From Verrucomicrobiota bacterium (GTDB taxonomy: Bacteria; Verrucomicrobiota; Lentisphaeria; JABSQK01; JAJFLO01): 64,000 bases of DNA. Positions 44,663 to 53,971 of this stretch are shown one piece after another. The stretch spans positions 51,919-115,918 of the forward strand of contig JAJFLQ010000115.1 of NCBI GenBank assembly GCA_021772615.1. The letters are read 5' to 3'. The notes under the pieces were generated by a model. It did not search any database. It saw only the letters and a list, made by a program, of their open reading frames with translations, and had not been told where the DNA came from. The translations under genes and the position numbers were made by a program. Position 1 is the stretch's first letter, and every line of letters begins with the position of its first letter.

Positions 44663-45390
44663 GCTGATACTCCGGAGATGATCAGACGGTTGCTGTTGGC
44701 GTTGTAAGGGGTAGCGTCGAAGTCACCCCAGAAACATTCGATTCGGAGACCGGCGGCGGCACATAATGCAACGAAATCATCGCTGTTGTAAAGCTTTACG
44801 CGTTCACGATATGAACGCTCGCCGCACGCATCGGAAATGGTCAGTTCCTTCTCCACCATCACATCCTGTAGATTGATCCAACGCTGCTGCGTCAGTTTGA
44901 AGTCCCCGAAATCATCGACGTCGTGGCTCTTCAAGCCGGCTCTAACCACCGGTGCGTTCAGATAGTCGATGAGAAATCTGCCGCCGGGTTTAAGAATTCG
45001 GTTGATTTCACGCAACACCTGTATGTTCTCATTGTTATCACGAAAATAGCCGAAGCTCGAGAAGAATGAGAAAACGAAATCGAAGCGGCGCCCGAACGGC
45101 ACGTTTCTCATGTCGCCGCGAACCAGGCGGGAGGCCAGAGAGTGGTCGGCGCGCCCGTATTCGAGCAGATCGCGGGATAAATCCAGTCCTGTTGCGTCGA
45201 GTCCGGCGTTTACGAGTCGCGATAAATGCCGTCCGAAACCACAGCAGAGATCGAGGCATACGCTGCCGCTCGGAAGCGACAGCCGGCGCAGCACGACGTC
45301 GACTGCGTCGTCGGCTTCGTGTTTGTTGCGATGGCTGTAAATGCGGATGTAGTCACGCGAAAAGGATTTTTTATACCAGTCGTCGACCAT
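44659..45390 (-). CDS. SAM-dependent class I methyltransferase, first gene of the bsh operon
   Basis: A 243-residue methyltransferase. The SAM-binding motif I is VCLDLCCGFGRHLSRL, followed by ATGLDLSRDLLEYGR (acidic end of strand 2), LVRGDMRNVPFG and the FDFVFSFFSSFGYF motif IV region; LKPGGRFLIDYLN is the post-motif. This resembles ubiE/cyclopropane-type small-molecule methyltransferases; the acceptor is unknown. Its stop overlaps bshC by four bases, and a methyltransferase of this type is found beside bshC in some other genomes as far as I recall. A link to bacillithiol metabolism or thiol methylation is inference from the operon. Confidence 0.87.
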   Translation of the reverse strand: MVDDWYKKSFSRDYIRIYSHRNKHEADDAVDVVLRRLSLPSGSVCLDLCCGFGRHLSRLVNAGLDATGLDLSRDLLEYGRADHSLASRLVRGDMRNVPFGRRFDFVFSFFSSFGYFRDNNENIQVLREINRILKPGGRFLIDYLNAPVVRAGLKSHDVDDFGDFKLTQQRWINLQDVMVEKELTISDACGERSYRERVKLYNSDDFVALCAAAGLRIECFWGDFDATPYNANSNRLIISGVSA

Positions 45391-45572
45391 GACCAGTCCA
45401 AGCGCAGGGAATGCCGCGGATGATGGTTATGTGGAGAGTGTACCCGATTACGAATGCGATTCTGAGGTGCCTCGTCGTCGCTTACAGGGAATGTTCACTG
45501 CATCGGATACCTTCAAGGCCGCCACCTCCAGCCCGGTTAGGCGGCAGGGTGAATCGAGCTACGCAGCGTCGA

Positions 45573-45965
45573 CTAGACTGATCCGGTCAACTTGTTCACG
45601 TGTTGTTCGAGGCGTGCGCGTTTTCGCCAAGTTTTCTCCGAGCAGACGTGCGCAAGAATGACCGTCGCTACGATCATGTACGTTGCACCCAGCAAGAGAA
45701 AAATAATGATTGCCGCCTTGATATCACCGTACACAACCGAAACGAGGATGAAAACCGAAAAATGAACCAGTAACGCACCGAACAGCAGCAGGCCGAGGCA
45801 CAATGCCAAGCTGATAACGGCAAGTAACGCATGGCGGCCAATGCGCAACGTTCGCTCGCCGAAGGCCAGCGCCTCTCCCCGCAACACGCGTACAGCCGCC
45901 TGTTTGTACAGCTTAAATAGCGGCAATGCCAGGACGGCCACCGCGCTCTTTATGATTTTATTCAT
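45573..45965 (-). CDS. Small membrane protein, phage-holin-III/YqjE-like
   Basis: A 130-residue protein with two long hydrophobic helices (HALLAVISLALCLGLLLFGA and AAIIIFLLLGATYMIVATVI), a basic N-terminus and a basic, charged C-terminus. Size and topology match the YqjE/holin-superfamily III proteins that often follow DUF883 (YqjD/ElaB) genes, and such a gene lies 177 bases upstream on the same strand. No catalytic residues are evident. Probably associated with the inner membrane and stress physiology, by analogy with the E. coli yqjCDEK group. Confidence 0.65.
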   Translation of the reverse strand: MNKIIKSAVAVLALPLFKLYKQAAVRVLRGEALAFGERTLRIGRHALLAVISLALCLGLLLFGALLVHFSVFILVSVVYGDIKAAIIIFLLLGATYMIVATVILAHVCSEKTWRKRARLEQHVNKLTGSV

Positions 45966-46141
45966 GTTCCGTACCGCGACGACGCATTCATTATATCCTG
46001 TATAGCCTGTTTCGACACCGATTGCACGCTCGGATCCACAGCGCGACTCGAAAACGGTACGTTCTCATACCGTGAGCCGGTAGTGTGGTCTTGTATTGGG
46101 CCGGGCAGGACCTGTGTGCGGAACCCAGATGCGCAGTCCGA

Positions 46142-46483
46142 TCAGTCTTTCTTGCCGAGAATGAAACCCAGCAGCAACGCGGCCAGCGCAGTGCCGCCAA
46201 TATACGGCCACGGGTTGGCGTGCACGTTTTGGTCTACCTGCGTTGCGATTTCCTTCACCTTCTCTTCGCTGACCTCTTTCGCACGGCATGCCGCGTCGGC
46301 GGCGCTCTTCTTTGCGGTGTCGATTGAGTCCTTGATATTACTGCCATTCAGAGCTTCACGTATATGCTCGTATTTCCCCGATATCATACGTCGCAAGTCT
46401 TCACGCTTCTCAACTGCTGCCTCGTTGACGAGCTCCAGAGCCTCTGACAATTTTTGATTGCTTGTGGTTGATTTTTCCACCAT
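46142..46483 (-). CDS. DUF883 family (YqjD/ElaB-like) membrane-anchored protein
   Basis: A 113-residue protein: a helical, Lys/Glu-rich domain of about 85 residues (EALELVNEAAVEKREDLRRM) ending in the family-typical Pro-Trp turn VHANPWPYIGGTALAALLLG and a C-terminal single membrane helix with GKKD at the end. E. coli YqjD and ElaB are ribosome-associated inner-membrane proteins of stationary phase. A strong GAGGAG ribosome-binding site lies nine bases before the ATG. The following membrane gene at 45573-45965 probably belongs with it. Confidence 0.88.
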   Translation of the reverse strand: MVEKSTTSNQKLSEALELVNEAAVEKREDLRRMISGKYEHIREALNGSNIKDSIDTAKKSAADAACRAKEVSEEKVKEIATQVDQNVHANPWPYIGGTALAALLLGFILGKKD

Positions 46484-46731
46484 AATCGTTCATACTCCTC
46501 TCTTTTTACGACGTTCCTGAACAAATCAGTGTTGTTTGTGCTAATCCATCTGTATCAAATGATACCGTCCAAAGATAGCCTACATCGAGTGGCACGCGAA
46601 ATCAAATACCGGCTCGAAAATTAGCGCCGGCCGAAACTTCAGCCGAGAGGCAATGTCCTAAGTCTGACAGGCCGCATGATTCACCGGTATTCCGTTACTA
46701 TGCTTGACCTCAACCCAATGGAGAATTCACT

Positions 46732-47823
46732 ATGACGTTCGGAAAAACACCGTACCGCCACCGCTTCGCATTCCGCTGCATGATTACAATCGCTGCCGGC
46801 GCCATCGGCATAGCTGTTTCGACAGCACAGAATACGGTAAGTTCGGCGGCCGGAGACGGACTCGATGATGGGATATACGCAGAAATTGCCACAGACAAGG
46901 GTAATATCCTGTTGGAGCTGTATTACAAAAAAACACCGCTCACGGTGACCAACTTCGTAGGATTGGCTGAAGACACGATCGCACGGAAGAACCGTCCCGG
47001 TCAGCGGTATTACGACGGACTCGTTTTTCATCGTGTGATCAAGGATTTCATGATTCAGGGCGGCTGTCCCCGAGGTGACGGGAAAGGTGGTCCGGGTTAC
47101 CGCTTTCCGGACGAATTCCACCCCTCCCTGAAACACAGTGGCCCGGGTATTTTGTCGATGGCGAATTCTGGTCCCGGTACGAACGGGAGCCAGTTCTTTA
47201 TTACCCACAAGGCCACGCCGTGGCTGGATAATAAGCACACCGTGTTTGGCAAAGTCATTAAAGGCCAGGATGTCGTCGACAAGATTGCGAAAGGGGATAC
47301 GTTAAAGACCCTGAAGATCATTCGTGTTGGCGACGATGCCAAGGCATTCACAGCCACCGATGCAGACTTCAAACAGCTCAAGGCATCTGCGCCGGAAAGG
47401 AAGAAATCGATGAAAGAGAAACAGACGTCGATGTACAAGGCCGCTGCTGCGGCTGCTGAGGGGGAAGTAAAGAAGCGTTGGCCGGATGCAGTGGTTACAA
47501 AATCCGGTCTGCGCTATGTGGTCACAGCCGAGGGCAGTGGATCGAAGCCGGCCAAGGGAACTACGGTCAAAGCTCATTATACCGGAACCCTGCTCGACGG
47601 CAGTAAATTCGACAGTTCCCATGATCGCAATGAACCTCTGGCATTTCCGGTTGGCAAGGGAGCGGTGATAAAAGGCTGGGATGAGGCCTTTCTTGATATG
47701 AAGAAAGGCGAGAAACGCACCCTGATCATTCCCCCCAAGCTCGGTTACGGAGACCGAGGTTTTCCCCCGGTTATTCCGCCTTTATCGACCCTCGTTTTTG
47801 ATGTCGAACTGGTGGACTTCTAA
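46732..47823 (+). CDS. Secreted cyclophilin-FKBP fusion peptidyl-prolyl isomerase
   Basis: A 363-residue protein that joins two unrelated prolyl isomerase folds. After a signal peptide (RCMITIAAGAIGIAVSTAQ), residues about 48-205 are a cyclophilin: TNFVGLAE, YYDGLVFHRVIKDFMIQGG with the catalytic Arg, GPGTNGSQFFITHKATPWLD and the HTVFGKVIKG strand. A linker rich in Lys and Ala follows, then residues about 250-363 form an FKBP domain: AKGTTVKAHYTGTLLDGSKF, FPVGKGAVIKGWDEAFLDM and PPKLGYGDRGFPPVIPP. Both active sites look complete. A GGAG element lies a few bases before the ATG. The lipase maturation factor homologue starts 15 bases downstream, suggesting a shared role in folding exported proteins. 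Confidence 0.93.
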   Translation: MTFGKTPYRHRFAFRCMITIAAGAIGIAVSTAQNTVSSAAGDGLDDGIYAEIATDKGNILLELYYKKTPLTVTNFVGLAEDTIARKNRPGQRYYDGLVFHRVIKDFMIQGGCPRGDGKGGPGYRFPDEFHPSLKHSGPGILSMANSGPGTNGSQFFITHKATPWLDNKHTVFGKVIKGQDVVDKIAKGDTLKTLKIIRVGDDAKAFTATDADFKQLKASAPERKKSMKEKQTSMYKAAAAAAEGEVKKRWPDAVVTKSGLRYVVTAEGSGSKPAKGTTVKAHYTGTLLDGSKFDSSHDRNEPLAFPVGKGAVIKGWDEAFLDMKKGEKRTLIIPPKLGYGDRGFPPVIPPLSTLVFDVELVDF

Positions 47824-47837
47824 GCGTATCGCACCCC

Positions 47838-49526
47838 GTGCCGATTAACAGCAGCACCCGCAGGGACATGCCTCCGCAAGTGTCGAATGACCATGCTGCA
47901 CCACCGCTCGTCGAGCCAGATTCGACGCTGTTGCCGGCGTCCGCACCGTCCGCCGGCGGCCCCTCGTCGATGTGGCGCCGATTTCTGGGGCGCTTCGCAC
48001 GCGGCCGGGAGAGGGAATTGGGGTGGTACCGGCGCATCTTTGTCGGTTCCGCATCTGGACCGTCTACCTATTTTCTTTCTCGCTGGCTGTTTCTGCGTGG
48101 ACTCGGTATCGTCTACCTGCTCGTTTTTCTCTCCTTCAGCGTTCAGCTCGAAGGTCTGATCGGCAGCAATGGCATCCTTCCGGCAGCCGCCTATATGGAT
48201 GCGATTTGGGATAAACTCGGCGTGGTGGGCGTGTGGACCTTTCCGACCCTTTGTTGGATCAGTGCGGACGATGTCTTTCTGCGTCTGTTGTGTAACGGTG
48301 GTGTGGTGCTGTCCATATGTCTTATCCTCGGGCTCCTACCTGTTCCCTCGCTTATCGGGCTATGGGCACTGTATCTTTCGCTTTCAACCGTCAGCCGCAC
48401 ATTCCTTGGTTACCAATGGGACACGTTCATTCTGGAAGTCGGGCTACTTGCCATCCTTCTCGCGCCCGGACAGATCATCACCAGCCTTTCCAGGGCGCCG
48501 CAGCCGTCGCGTCTTGCCGTGTGGATGTGCCACTGGTTGTTGTTCCGGCTGATGTTGTCTGCAGGTCTGGTGAAGCTAACCAGCGGCGACATGACATGGC
48601 GTGACCTGACCGCGCTCGATTACCACTACTGGACGCAGCCCATTCCCAACCCATTGGCGTGGTATGCCCACCAGCTTCCCCAGTGGTTCCAGAAAGTGTC
48701 AGTCGCCGGCACGCTCGTCATCGAAACCATCATACCGTTTGCGATCTTCGGGCCGCGACGCGTTCGGTTCGTCGCCTGCGCGGCGACAGTCTTGCTCATG
48801 TCCGTCATTGCTGCGACCGGCAATTACTGTTTCTTCAACATCCTCGCGATCGTACTCTGTGTGCTGCTTCTTGATGATCACTTCCTGCGCTGTTTTTTGC
48901 CTCGTCGGTGGCGCAACCTTCCGGATCGGCCCCGACGGCATTCCGCCACGAATCACATATGCGTCGTCGTTGCAGCCGTCGTGATCATTCCCTTGAGCTT
49001 GATCCAGATGAAACCACGTGTGTTTCACCTGAACCTCACGGATGTCGAGCAGCGGATCTATCGTTGGACGGCGCCATATCGGAGTGTGAACGGCTACGGG
49101 CTTTTTGCAAACATGACCACGTCGCGACCTGAGATCGTTGTCGAAGGAAGCAACAATCGCAAGGACTGGAAGGTCTACGAGTTTAAGTGGAAGCCTGGCG
49201 CTCTTGACCGCAGACCGCCGCAAGTTGCCCCGCACCAGCCGCGCATCGACTGGCAGATGTGGTTCGAAGCACTGAATTGGCAGCGCGGCGGCAAGCCCAA
49301 AGAGTGGTTTCGCAGCTTTATCGTGCGGCTGCTCGAAGGAACTCCCGAGGTACTTGATCTACTTGCCCACAATCCTTTTCCCGAAGAGCCGCCGAAATAC
49401 ATACGCGCTGTCGTGTATGACTACGAATTCACGTCCGAAGCCGAGTATGCCGAAACCGGCAACTGGTGGCGGCGAACACACCGTGGCGTGTATGTCTATC
49501 CGAGCAATCTACCGGACAAGAAATAG
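47838..49526 (+). CDS. Lipase maturation factor (LMF1-like) membrane protein
   Basis: A 562-residue polytopic membrane protein of the LMF family, known in animals for ER maturation of lipoprotein lipases; bacterial homologues are uncharacterised. Landmarks are WLFLRGLGIVYLLVFLSFSV, QLEGLIGSNGILP, the conserved FLGYQWDTFILEVGLLA, LMLSAGLVKLTSGD, and YHYWTQPIPNPLAWY, with a soluble C-terminal part containing MTTSRPEIVVEGSN and the PHQPRIDWQMWFEAL motif. The first 40 residues are a poorly conserved Pro/Ser/Ala-rich extension. It follows the isomerase gene closely on the same strand and is probably co-transcribed. Confidence 0.9.
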   Translation: MPINSSTRRDMPPQVSNDHAAPPLVEPDSTLLPASAPSAGGPSSMWRRFLGRFARGRERELGWYRRIFVGSASGPSTYFLSRWLFLRGLGIVYLLVFLSFSVQLEGLIGSNGILPAAAYMDAIWDKLGVVGVWTFPTLCWISADDVFLRLLCNGGVVLSICLILGLLPVPSLIGLWALYLSLSTVSRTFLGYQWDTFILEVGLLAILLAPGQIITSLSRAPQPSRLAVWMCHWLLFRLMLSAGLVKLTSGDMTWRDLTALDYHYWTQPIPNPLAWYAHQLPQWFQKVSVAGTLVIETIIPFAIFGPRRVRFVACAATVLLMSVIAATGNYCFFNILAIVLCVLLLDDHFLRCFLPRRWRNLPDRPRRHSATNHICVVVAAVVIIPLSLIQMKPRVFHLNLTDVEQRIYRWTAPYRSVNGYGLFANMTTSRPEIVVEGSNNRKDWKVYEFKWKPGALDRRPPQVAPHQPRIDWQMWFEALNWQRGGKPKEWFRSFIVRLLEGTPEVLDLLAHNPFPEEPPKYIRAVVYDYEFTSEAEYAETGNWWRRTHRGVYVYPSNLPDKK

Positions 49527-49731
49527 GTCCGCACCTTCAGTCGATATTGGGAGTGCACCGGGTATCGTGACCGTCGTGACCCCGCGGTTGCCGCTTAGAT
49601 AGGTGATCACATGGTAGACGCGGATGGGAACAATAGCCGTGGTCGCGCGAGAATGGCTGGGGTTACTTCACGTGGAGCATGACACACCATTTCATGTGCC
49701 GTGATCATAACAAATTGATCATTCCCGGGTC

Positions 49732-50427
49732 ATGATCAGGTTATTCCGCGCGGCTATAATCTGGGTATCATGCCGCGTGTTTGCCCACAGTCGTTCACGA
49801 TCCTCTTGCCACACTTTTCGATTGATCGAGAGGAAAGTATGCGTACCGGAGCCGGGTATTGTGTCGCATGCCCGGGCGTTGGACCTTGGTCTGAGACACG
49901 CGGCGACGCGGTATGTACTTTGCATGCATACGGACACACTTGTATATGACGGACAATTCGTCGATCTGCTGTTCGCCGGCATGCGTGGTGACAATGTCGT
50001 CGGGGTGGGGCCGGTCGATCAACGACATCGATCGACATGTCGCCGGCTTATCCGTGTTCTGAAGAAAACGGCCCAACACTACCTGACGCGTCGCCAAACA
50101 GCCTCGCTGAACAGCGGGTGCGCGCCTGGAATATCGTTCCACGATCGGTATATCAAGAGCTACAGTTCGTTGTGGGATGCCGACGTTCTGAAGGCGACCG
50201 GCGTGCAGTTCGGTATGAACGGCATGCATCCCGGTTACGGCATGCAGGATACGCTGGAGCGCGGAAGCGGTTATCGCCTGGCGCGACTGCCTACGGCGCC
50301 GTTGTTTCGGTGCATCGAACACCTCCAGTCCGGGACACTCGTTGAAATGGGCTCATACGGGCCAAATCATCGTCGTTCCAAAGCTTATCGGCGAAGTATA
50401 CCCTCGCGTGTGACCGCCTGCGATTAA
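49732..50427 (+). CDS. Glycosyltransferase family 2-like protein, possibly N-terminally decayed
   Basis: A 231-residue protein with the central GT2 pattern HARALDLGLRHAATRYVLCM followed by HTDTLVYDGQFVDLL, corresponding to the 'A.N.G...a.g.yllflDsDt' nucleotide-sugar-binding block, although the usual Asp-x-Asp reads HTD. Later it has SGCAPGISFHDRYIKSYSSL and MHPGYGMQDTLERGSGY. The expected N-terminal strand and loop (VxVIVxNYN) is absent: residues 1-40 are Arg/Ser/Cys-rich and unlike protein, so a frameshift or loss of the 5' end is likely. It may therefore be a pseudogene. It converges on the GNAT gene with 42 bases between stops. Confidence 0.45.
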   Translation: MIRLFRAAIIWVSCRVFAHSRSRSSCHTFRLIERKVCVPEPGIVSHARALDLGLRHAATRYVLCMHTDTLVYDGQFVDLLFAGMRGDNVVGVGPVDQRHRSTCRRLIRVLKKTAQHYLTRRQTASLNSGCAPGISFHDRYIKSYSSLWDADVLKATGVQFGMNGMHPGYGMQDTLERGSGYRLARLPTAPLFRCIEHLQSGTLVEMGSYGPNHRRSKAYRRSIPSRVTACD

Positions 50428-50469
50428 CGACACGGTCGATTGGGCAGAATGGATAAATGGTCTCGAATG

Positions 50470-51168
50470 CTACCTGTGAATATGATAGATGTAAGACCTC
50501 TGATATTCGCGATAGCCGTTTTTTTGATAAAAGTGGCAGGCTCGTTCATTGGCGAGTTGAGCGGCGACTCGGATTTCATGCGCATGTGATGTGCTTGCAT
50601 AGGATGCAACTGCGGTTAGTAATGCAGTGCCGATGCCGTTGCCGCGACACCTGCCGTCGACCGCCATAAGCCCGATCTGGACAATGCCGTCGCCACCGCC
50701 GGCCGTGACAAAACCATTGATCGCGCCATTTTCAGATTGGACGTATACGATATCGGCGATTTCGCCGGACAGTGATCGCTCCAGCCACAATCCATAAAGC
50801 CTTTCAAAGTACGGTGCAAGAATGGCATCCACACGATACCGCGAATACACGCCGCTGGCGTACGCAAGCGCAAGCAACGCTTCAGTGGCGCCACCTGCAT
50901 AGGGTCGGCACGTTTGCTTTCCGGGAACGCACCCGGCCTCCGGGGTCTTGCGGAACGTGACCTTGACATCCACCGGCATCAGGCCCGCATCGGCGCATGC
51001 CGGCTCCGCCTCACCAGTAAATACATATATGAGCCGGTAGTCGTGATCGCCGGTCAGCAGCAGGCGGACGTCCGCGCCGGAAAGCCGACTGGTTGGACGG
51101 AGAATGCCGACGCGTCGGCCGAAAAAGTCGCTGTCCCATTGCAGATATTGCAGGGATTCGATTATCAC
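50470..51168 (-). CDS. GNAT-family N-acetyltransferase, WecD-like
   Basis: A 232-residue acetyltransferase. The acetyl-CoA binding motif A is VDGRCRGNGIGTALLTA, preceded by the strand IVQIGLMAV and followed by motif B-like AQLANERACHFYQKNGYRE. The N-terminal half (LQYLQWDSDFFGRRVGIL) resembles dTDP-fucosamine acetyltransferase WecD/RffC, in which the same 'lpWDs.fFg..igrl' block occurs. It probably acetylates an amino sugar for surface polysaccharide. GTG at 51168 is the apparent start. It lies 28 bases downstream of the GT39 gene on the same strand and thus belongs to a glycosylation unit. Confidence 0.87.
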   Translation of the reverse strand: MIIESLQYLQWDSDFFGRRVGILRPTSRLSGADVRLLLTGDHDYRLIYVFTGEAEPACADAGLMPVDVKVTFRKTPEAGCVPGKQTCRPYAGGATEALLALAYASGVYSRYRVDAILAPYFERLYGLWLERSLSGEIADIVYVQSENGAINGFVTAGGGDGIVQIGLMAVDGRCRGNGIGTALLTAVASYASTSHAHEIRVAAQLANERACHFYQKNGYREYQRSYIYHIHR

Positions 51169-51195
51169 AATGCGCTCCAGTTGGATTTACATGTT

Positions 51196-52830
51196 TTATT
51201 CTGGCGCTGCCCGCCATTGTATGCGGTATACATCCACTGCGCCGTAGCACAACCCGTTCAGTGTTGTTATTAACGAGGCATTTGCATCCAGAAATGCCAT
51301 CAATTCGGATTCGGGGATGCGCATCTGTCGAAGGTAATCATTAGACCCCGGATCATCGCGGATAAACCAACGAAAATGACCGTCAATGATCAGGATGTCC
51401 GGTTGCAGTGCGGTCAGGGCGTCTGCAACCGACGCATCGTTGTACAGGCGGTCGTAGTAGATCAGGTTTTCCCACGAATAGAAGGTATGCTGCGGCATGC
51501 CAAGCCACCACGTTTGTGAACCCAGAATCGATTCATTGGCGCCGACGACGGAATTGAGTTGCCGTTGCACCTCTTGATATTGTGCATTGAAATTTACCTG
51601 GTATATCAACCGGAGGGGGCGTAACGCATGCGAGAGAATCGGTGAAACCAGCAGCACGCCGGCAAGAATTCTCACCGTCGCATTTCGAATGGTCTGTTGG
51701 GGCTGCATCGGTCGCAGCCATGCGTGAGCCACAATGGCACCTGTGCACATTGCCAACGCCGGCACAGTGTGGATGGCGTAGTATACCGCCTTGTTGCTAA
51801 GAAGCAGCGCGTGTCCTGCCAGAAACGAAATGAGCAGCACGATCATCCGCTTATTCAGGTGCTTCCACGTAACTGCCACAGCGACAATCCATACAGGCGT
51901 CACGAGGGGGCTGTGGAACAGCATCGCAAACAGGCCGTGATTGAGGTCTGTAAAAGCCCTGGCGATCGTATCATACCGAAACGACAGGAGCGGCGGCACA
52001 TGCGTGCGAGTGTAAATGAGCGTGTTCAGGTCGAAATACGCCGCAGGATCCGGGGCTACGTGGATGCCAAGATAGAACAGGATGCCGGCGAACCCGCCAC
52101 ATATGATGCCGGCAATACCTCGTGAGCACCTGGGCGACCCGACGACTAGGTCAAATAGTGCGAGGGCCATGATCGCAAGCGCAAAAATCGCCGAATGAGG
52201 ATGAATTTCCACGGCCAGGCCGATCAGCCCGCCGCCTGCCAGGCCCGGCAGGAACCGGCGCTGCCCGCCGGCGACGTACAAGAGGATGCCGGTATATCCG
52301 AAGGCTGCAGCGATAACATCTGTGCGCGCGAGGTGCGCCGAATAGCAGAAGGAAAATGATAGTGCACACAACACGACCGCGAGCACAGCAGCCTGCGGAT
52401 TGAAGAGCCGCCGGGTGATGCCCCATAGTGCTGCCAACAACAGCATGCCGCCGGCGAACGAGCACCATCGCATGACGTGAAGCGAGGGCGCATCGGCCAG
52501 GCGCAGCGCCAGCGATGTCATGGCTGTTGGAAGCCAGGGAAACACACACCACGGTCTTGCGAATTGTTCCAGGACGCCGCGGTCCAGCATCCCGAACTGG
52601 CGCCCTGTATCCACATACTCCCAGGCACGTGCGATATACCACGCCTCGTCGACAAACGGCGGGGGAAAGCGCATCAGTGTGGCGCCGTGAAAGATTGCGA
52701 TCAGGACGAAACACAGGATAGCTGCCGTCCGCCACCGCCGCGTCAACGGCGTCGGACCCGCATCATGTAAATCGCCGATGTTCTGATTGTCATGCCCGTC
52801 CGGCACAAAGCTGTTCCCAAATACAGTCAC
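51196..52830 (-). CDS. GT39-family (ArnT/PMT-like) membrane glycosyltransferase
   Basis: A 544-residue inner-membrane enzyme that transfers a sugar from a polyprenyl-phosphate donor to an unknown acceptor in the periplasm. It has about ten hydrophobic helices; the first lumenal loop carries the catalytic acidic pair in PPPFVDEAWYIARAWEYV, followed by ALSFSFCYSAHLARTDVIAA and GLAVEIHPHSAIFALAI. The soluble C-terminal part (ILIIDGHFRWFIRDD) faces the periplasm. The start appears to be GTG 52830. The polyprenyl-phosphate sugar synthase-like GT2 at 52854, directly upstream, is the natural partner that would make its donor. Confidence 0.88.
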   Translation of the reverse strand: MTVFGNSFVPDGHDNQNIGDLHDAGPTPLTRRWRTAAILCFVLIAIFHGATLMRFPPPFVDEAWYIARAWEYVDTGRQFGMLDRGVLEQFARPWCVFPWLPTAMTSLALRLADAPSLHVMRWCSFAGGMLLLAALWGITRRLFNPQAAVLAVVLCALSFSFCYSAHLARTDVIAAAFGYTGILLYVAGGQRRFLPGLAGGGLIGLAVEIHPHSAIFALAIMALALFDLVVGSPRCSRGIAGIICGGFAGILFYLGIHVAPDPAAYFDLNTLIYTRTHVPPLLSFRYDTIARAFTDLNHGLFAMLFHSPLVTPVWIVAVAVTWKHLNKRMIVLLISFLAGHALLLSNKAVYYAIHTVPALAMCTGAIVAHAWLRPMQPQQTIRNATVRILAGVLLVSPILSHALRPLRLIYQVNFNAQYQEVQRQLNSVVGANESILGSQTWWLGMPQHTFYSWENLIYYDRLYNDASVADALTALQPDILIIDGHFRWFIRDDPGSNDYLRQMRIPESELMAFLDANASLITTLNGLCYGAVDVYRIQWRAAPE

Positions 52831-52853
52831 GCACCAAGTGCACGTCCCGGTTT

Positions 52854-53885
52854 CTATGCATCACGCTTCCTGGCCGTACGATCGATGACATAAATCGGTC
52901 GTCGTTTTACCTGATCAAATGATTTGCCCACATATAGGCCGACAATGCCGACGGTGGTAATAGTTACGCCGAACAACAGCCAGATCGACACAATAATACT
53001 GGTATACCCCATGACCTCAATCAAGCCGGAGAAATACAATATCAGATAGTATGTCGCAACGAGCAAACCCACCGCGGAAATCACGAGGCCGGCCGTAACG
53101 GTTAGTCGCAGCGGCTTGTCGGAGAAGGTGAGAACGATGTCGAGTCCCAGGCTTAGGAGTTTGCCAATGGAATACGACGACCGGCCCGCCGTTCGCGGCG
53201 CGTGCGCCACATCAATCGCCGTAACGCGAAACCCCACCCAACGAATCATTGCCGGGAAGTAGCGAATATAGTCGTTCATAGCAACTACCGCATCGATTAC
53301 TTTGCGGTTGTAGACACCGAAATTGGCGACCGTGTGGTCCTGCTCGGTATCCGTCAGATAGCCGAGCACTTTGTAAAAGACATACGAGCCGGCGCGCTTT
53401 AAGATACTGTCTTGACGGATGCGACGCCTGGCGACGACCACGTCATAGCCCTCCATGGCTTTTCGGTATAGTTTCGGGATTTCGGACGGTTGATCCTGGA
53501 GGTCGCAGTCCATTACCACGATCCACTGACCCCGGGTATGGTGGAGTCCGGCTGTTATAGCTGCGTGCTGTCCGAAATTGCGGCTGAGCTTGATTCCGAT
53601 CAACTCCGAGTTTTCGGCTGCCAACGCTGTGATCAGTGGCCAACTGCCGTCCGCACCGCAGTCGTCGACCATGATCACCTCATAATTCAGGTCCATGCCG
53701 CAGATGATCGTGCGTAGCTGCCCGAACAGGCTTTCGGCGTACGGCGCACCGTGGTAAACCGGAATGACGACTGAAATATCAATCGCTTCGGAATGGTCTT
53801 CCGCATCCGACCGGTCTCGTATGGGGTCCGTCAAAGTGCTTCTCCGAAAATCGGTATCAACGCCAGCAAGGCTCGAAATGCACAT
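52854..53885 (-). CDS. Polyprenyl-phosphate glycosyltransferase, GT2 (ArnC/DPM1/GtrB-like)
   Basis: Transfers a sugar from its nucleotide to undecaprenyl phosphate at the inner membrane. The catalytic GT-A domain shows ISVVIPVYHGAPYAE, VIMVDDCGADGSW, KLSRNFGQHAAITAGL and the DxD-type VMDCDLQDQPSEIP, with FGVYNRKVIDAV and RTAGRSSYSIGKLLSLGLD as in ArnC and DPM1-type enzymes. Two C-terminal membrane helices follow (TVTAGLVISAVGLLVATYYL and IVSIWLLFGVTITTVGIVGL). The length of 343 is typical. It lies 23 bases before the GT39 gene, forming a donor-maker/transferase pair, with the GNAT gene as the third member. Confidence 0.93.
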   Translation of the reverse strand: MCISSLAGVDTDFRRSTLTDPIRDRSDAEDHSEAIDISVVIPVYHGAPYAESLFGQLRTIICGMDLNYEVIMVDDCGADGSWPLITALAAENSELIGIKLSRNFGQHAAITAGLHHTRGQWIVVMDCDLQDQPSEIPKLYRKAMEGYDVVVARRRIRQDSILKRAGSYVFYKVLGYLTDTEQDHTVANFGVYNRKVIDAVVAMNDYIRYFPAMIRWVGFRVTAIDVAHAPRTAGRSSYSIGKLLSLGLDIVLTFSDKPLRLTVTAGLVISAVGLLVATYYLILYFSGLIEVMGYTSIIVSIWLLFGVTITTVGIVGLYVGKSFDQVKRRPIYVIDRTARKRDA

Positions 53886-53971
53886 GGTGCCAAAGAATCC
53901 TTAACGCAACGACATTGGGCACCTCCTGGCGGTGTCGGTGCTTGAGTACGATGGCGTGGTCGCCGCTGAAA

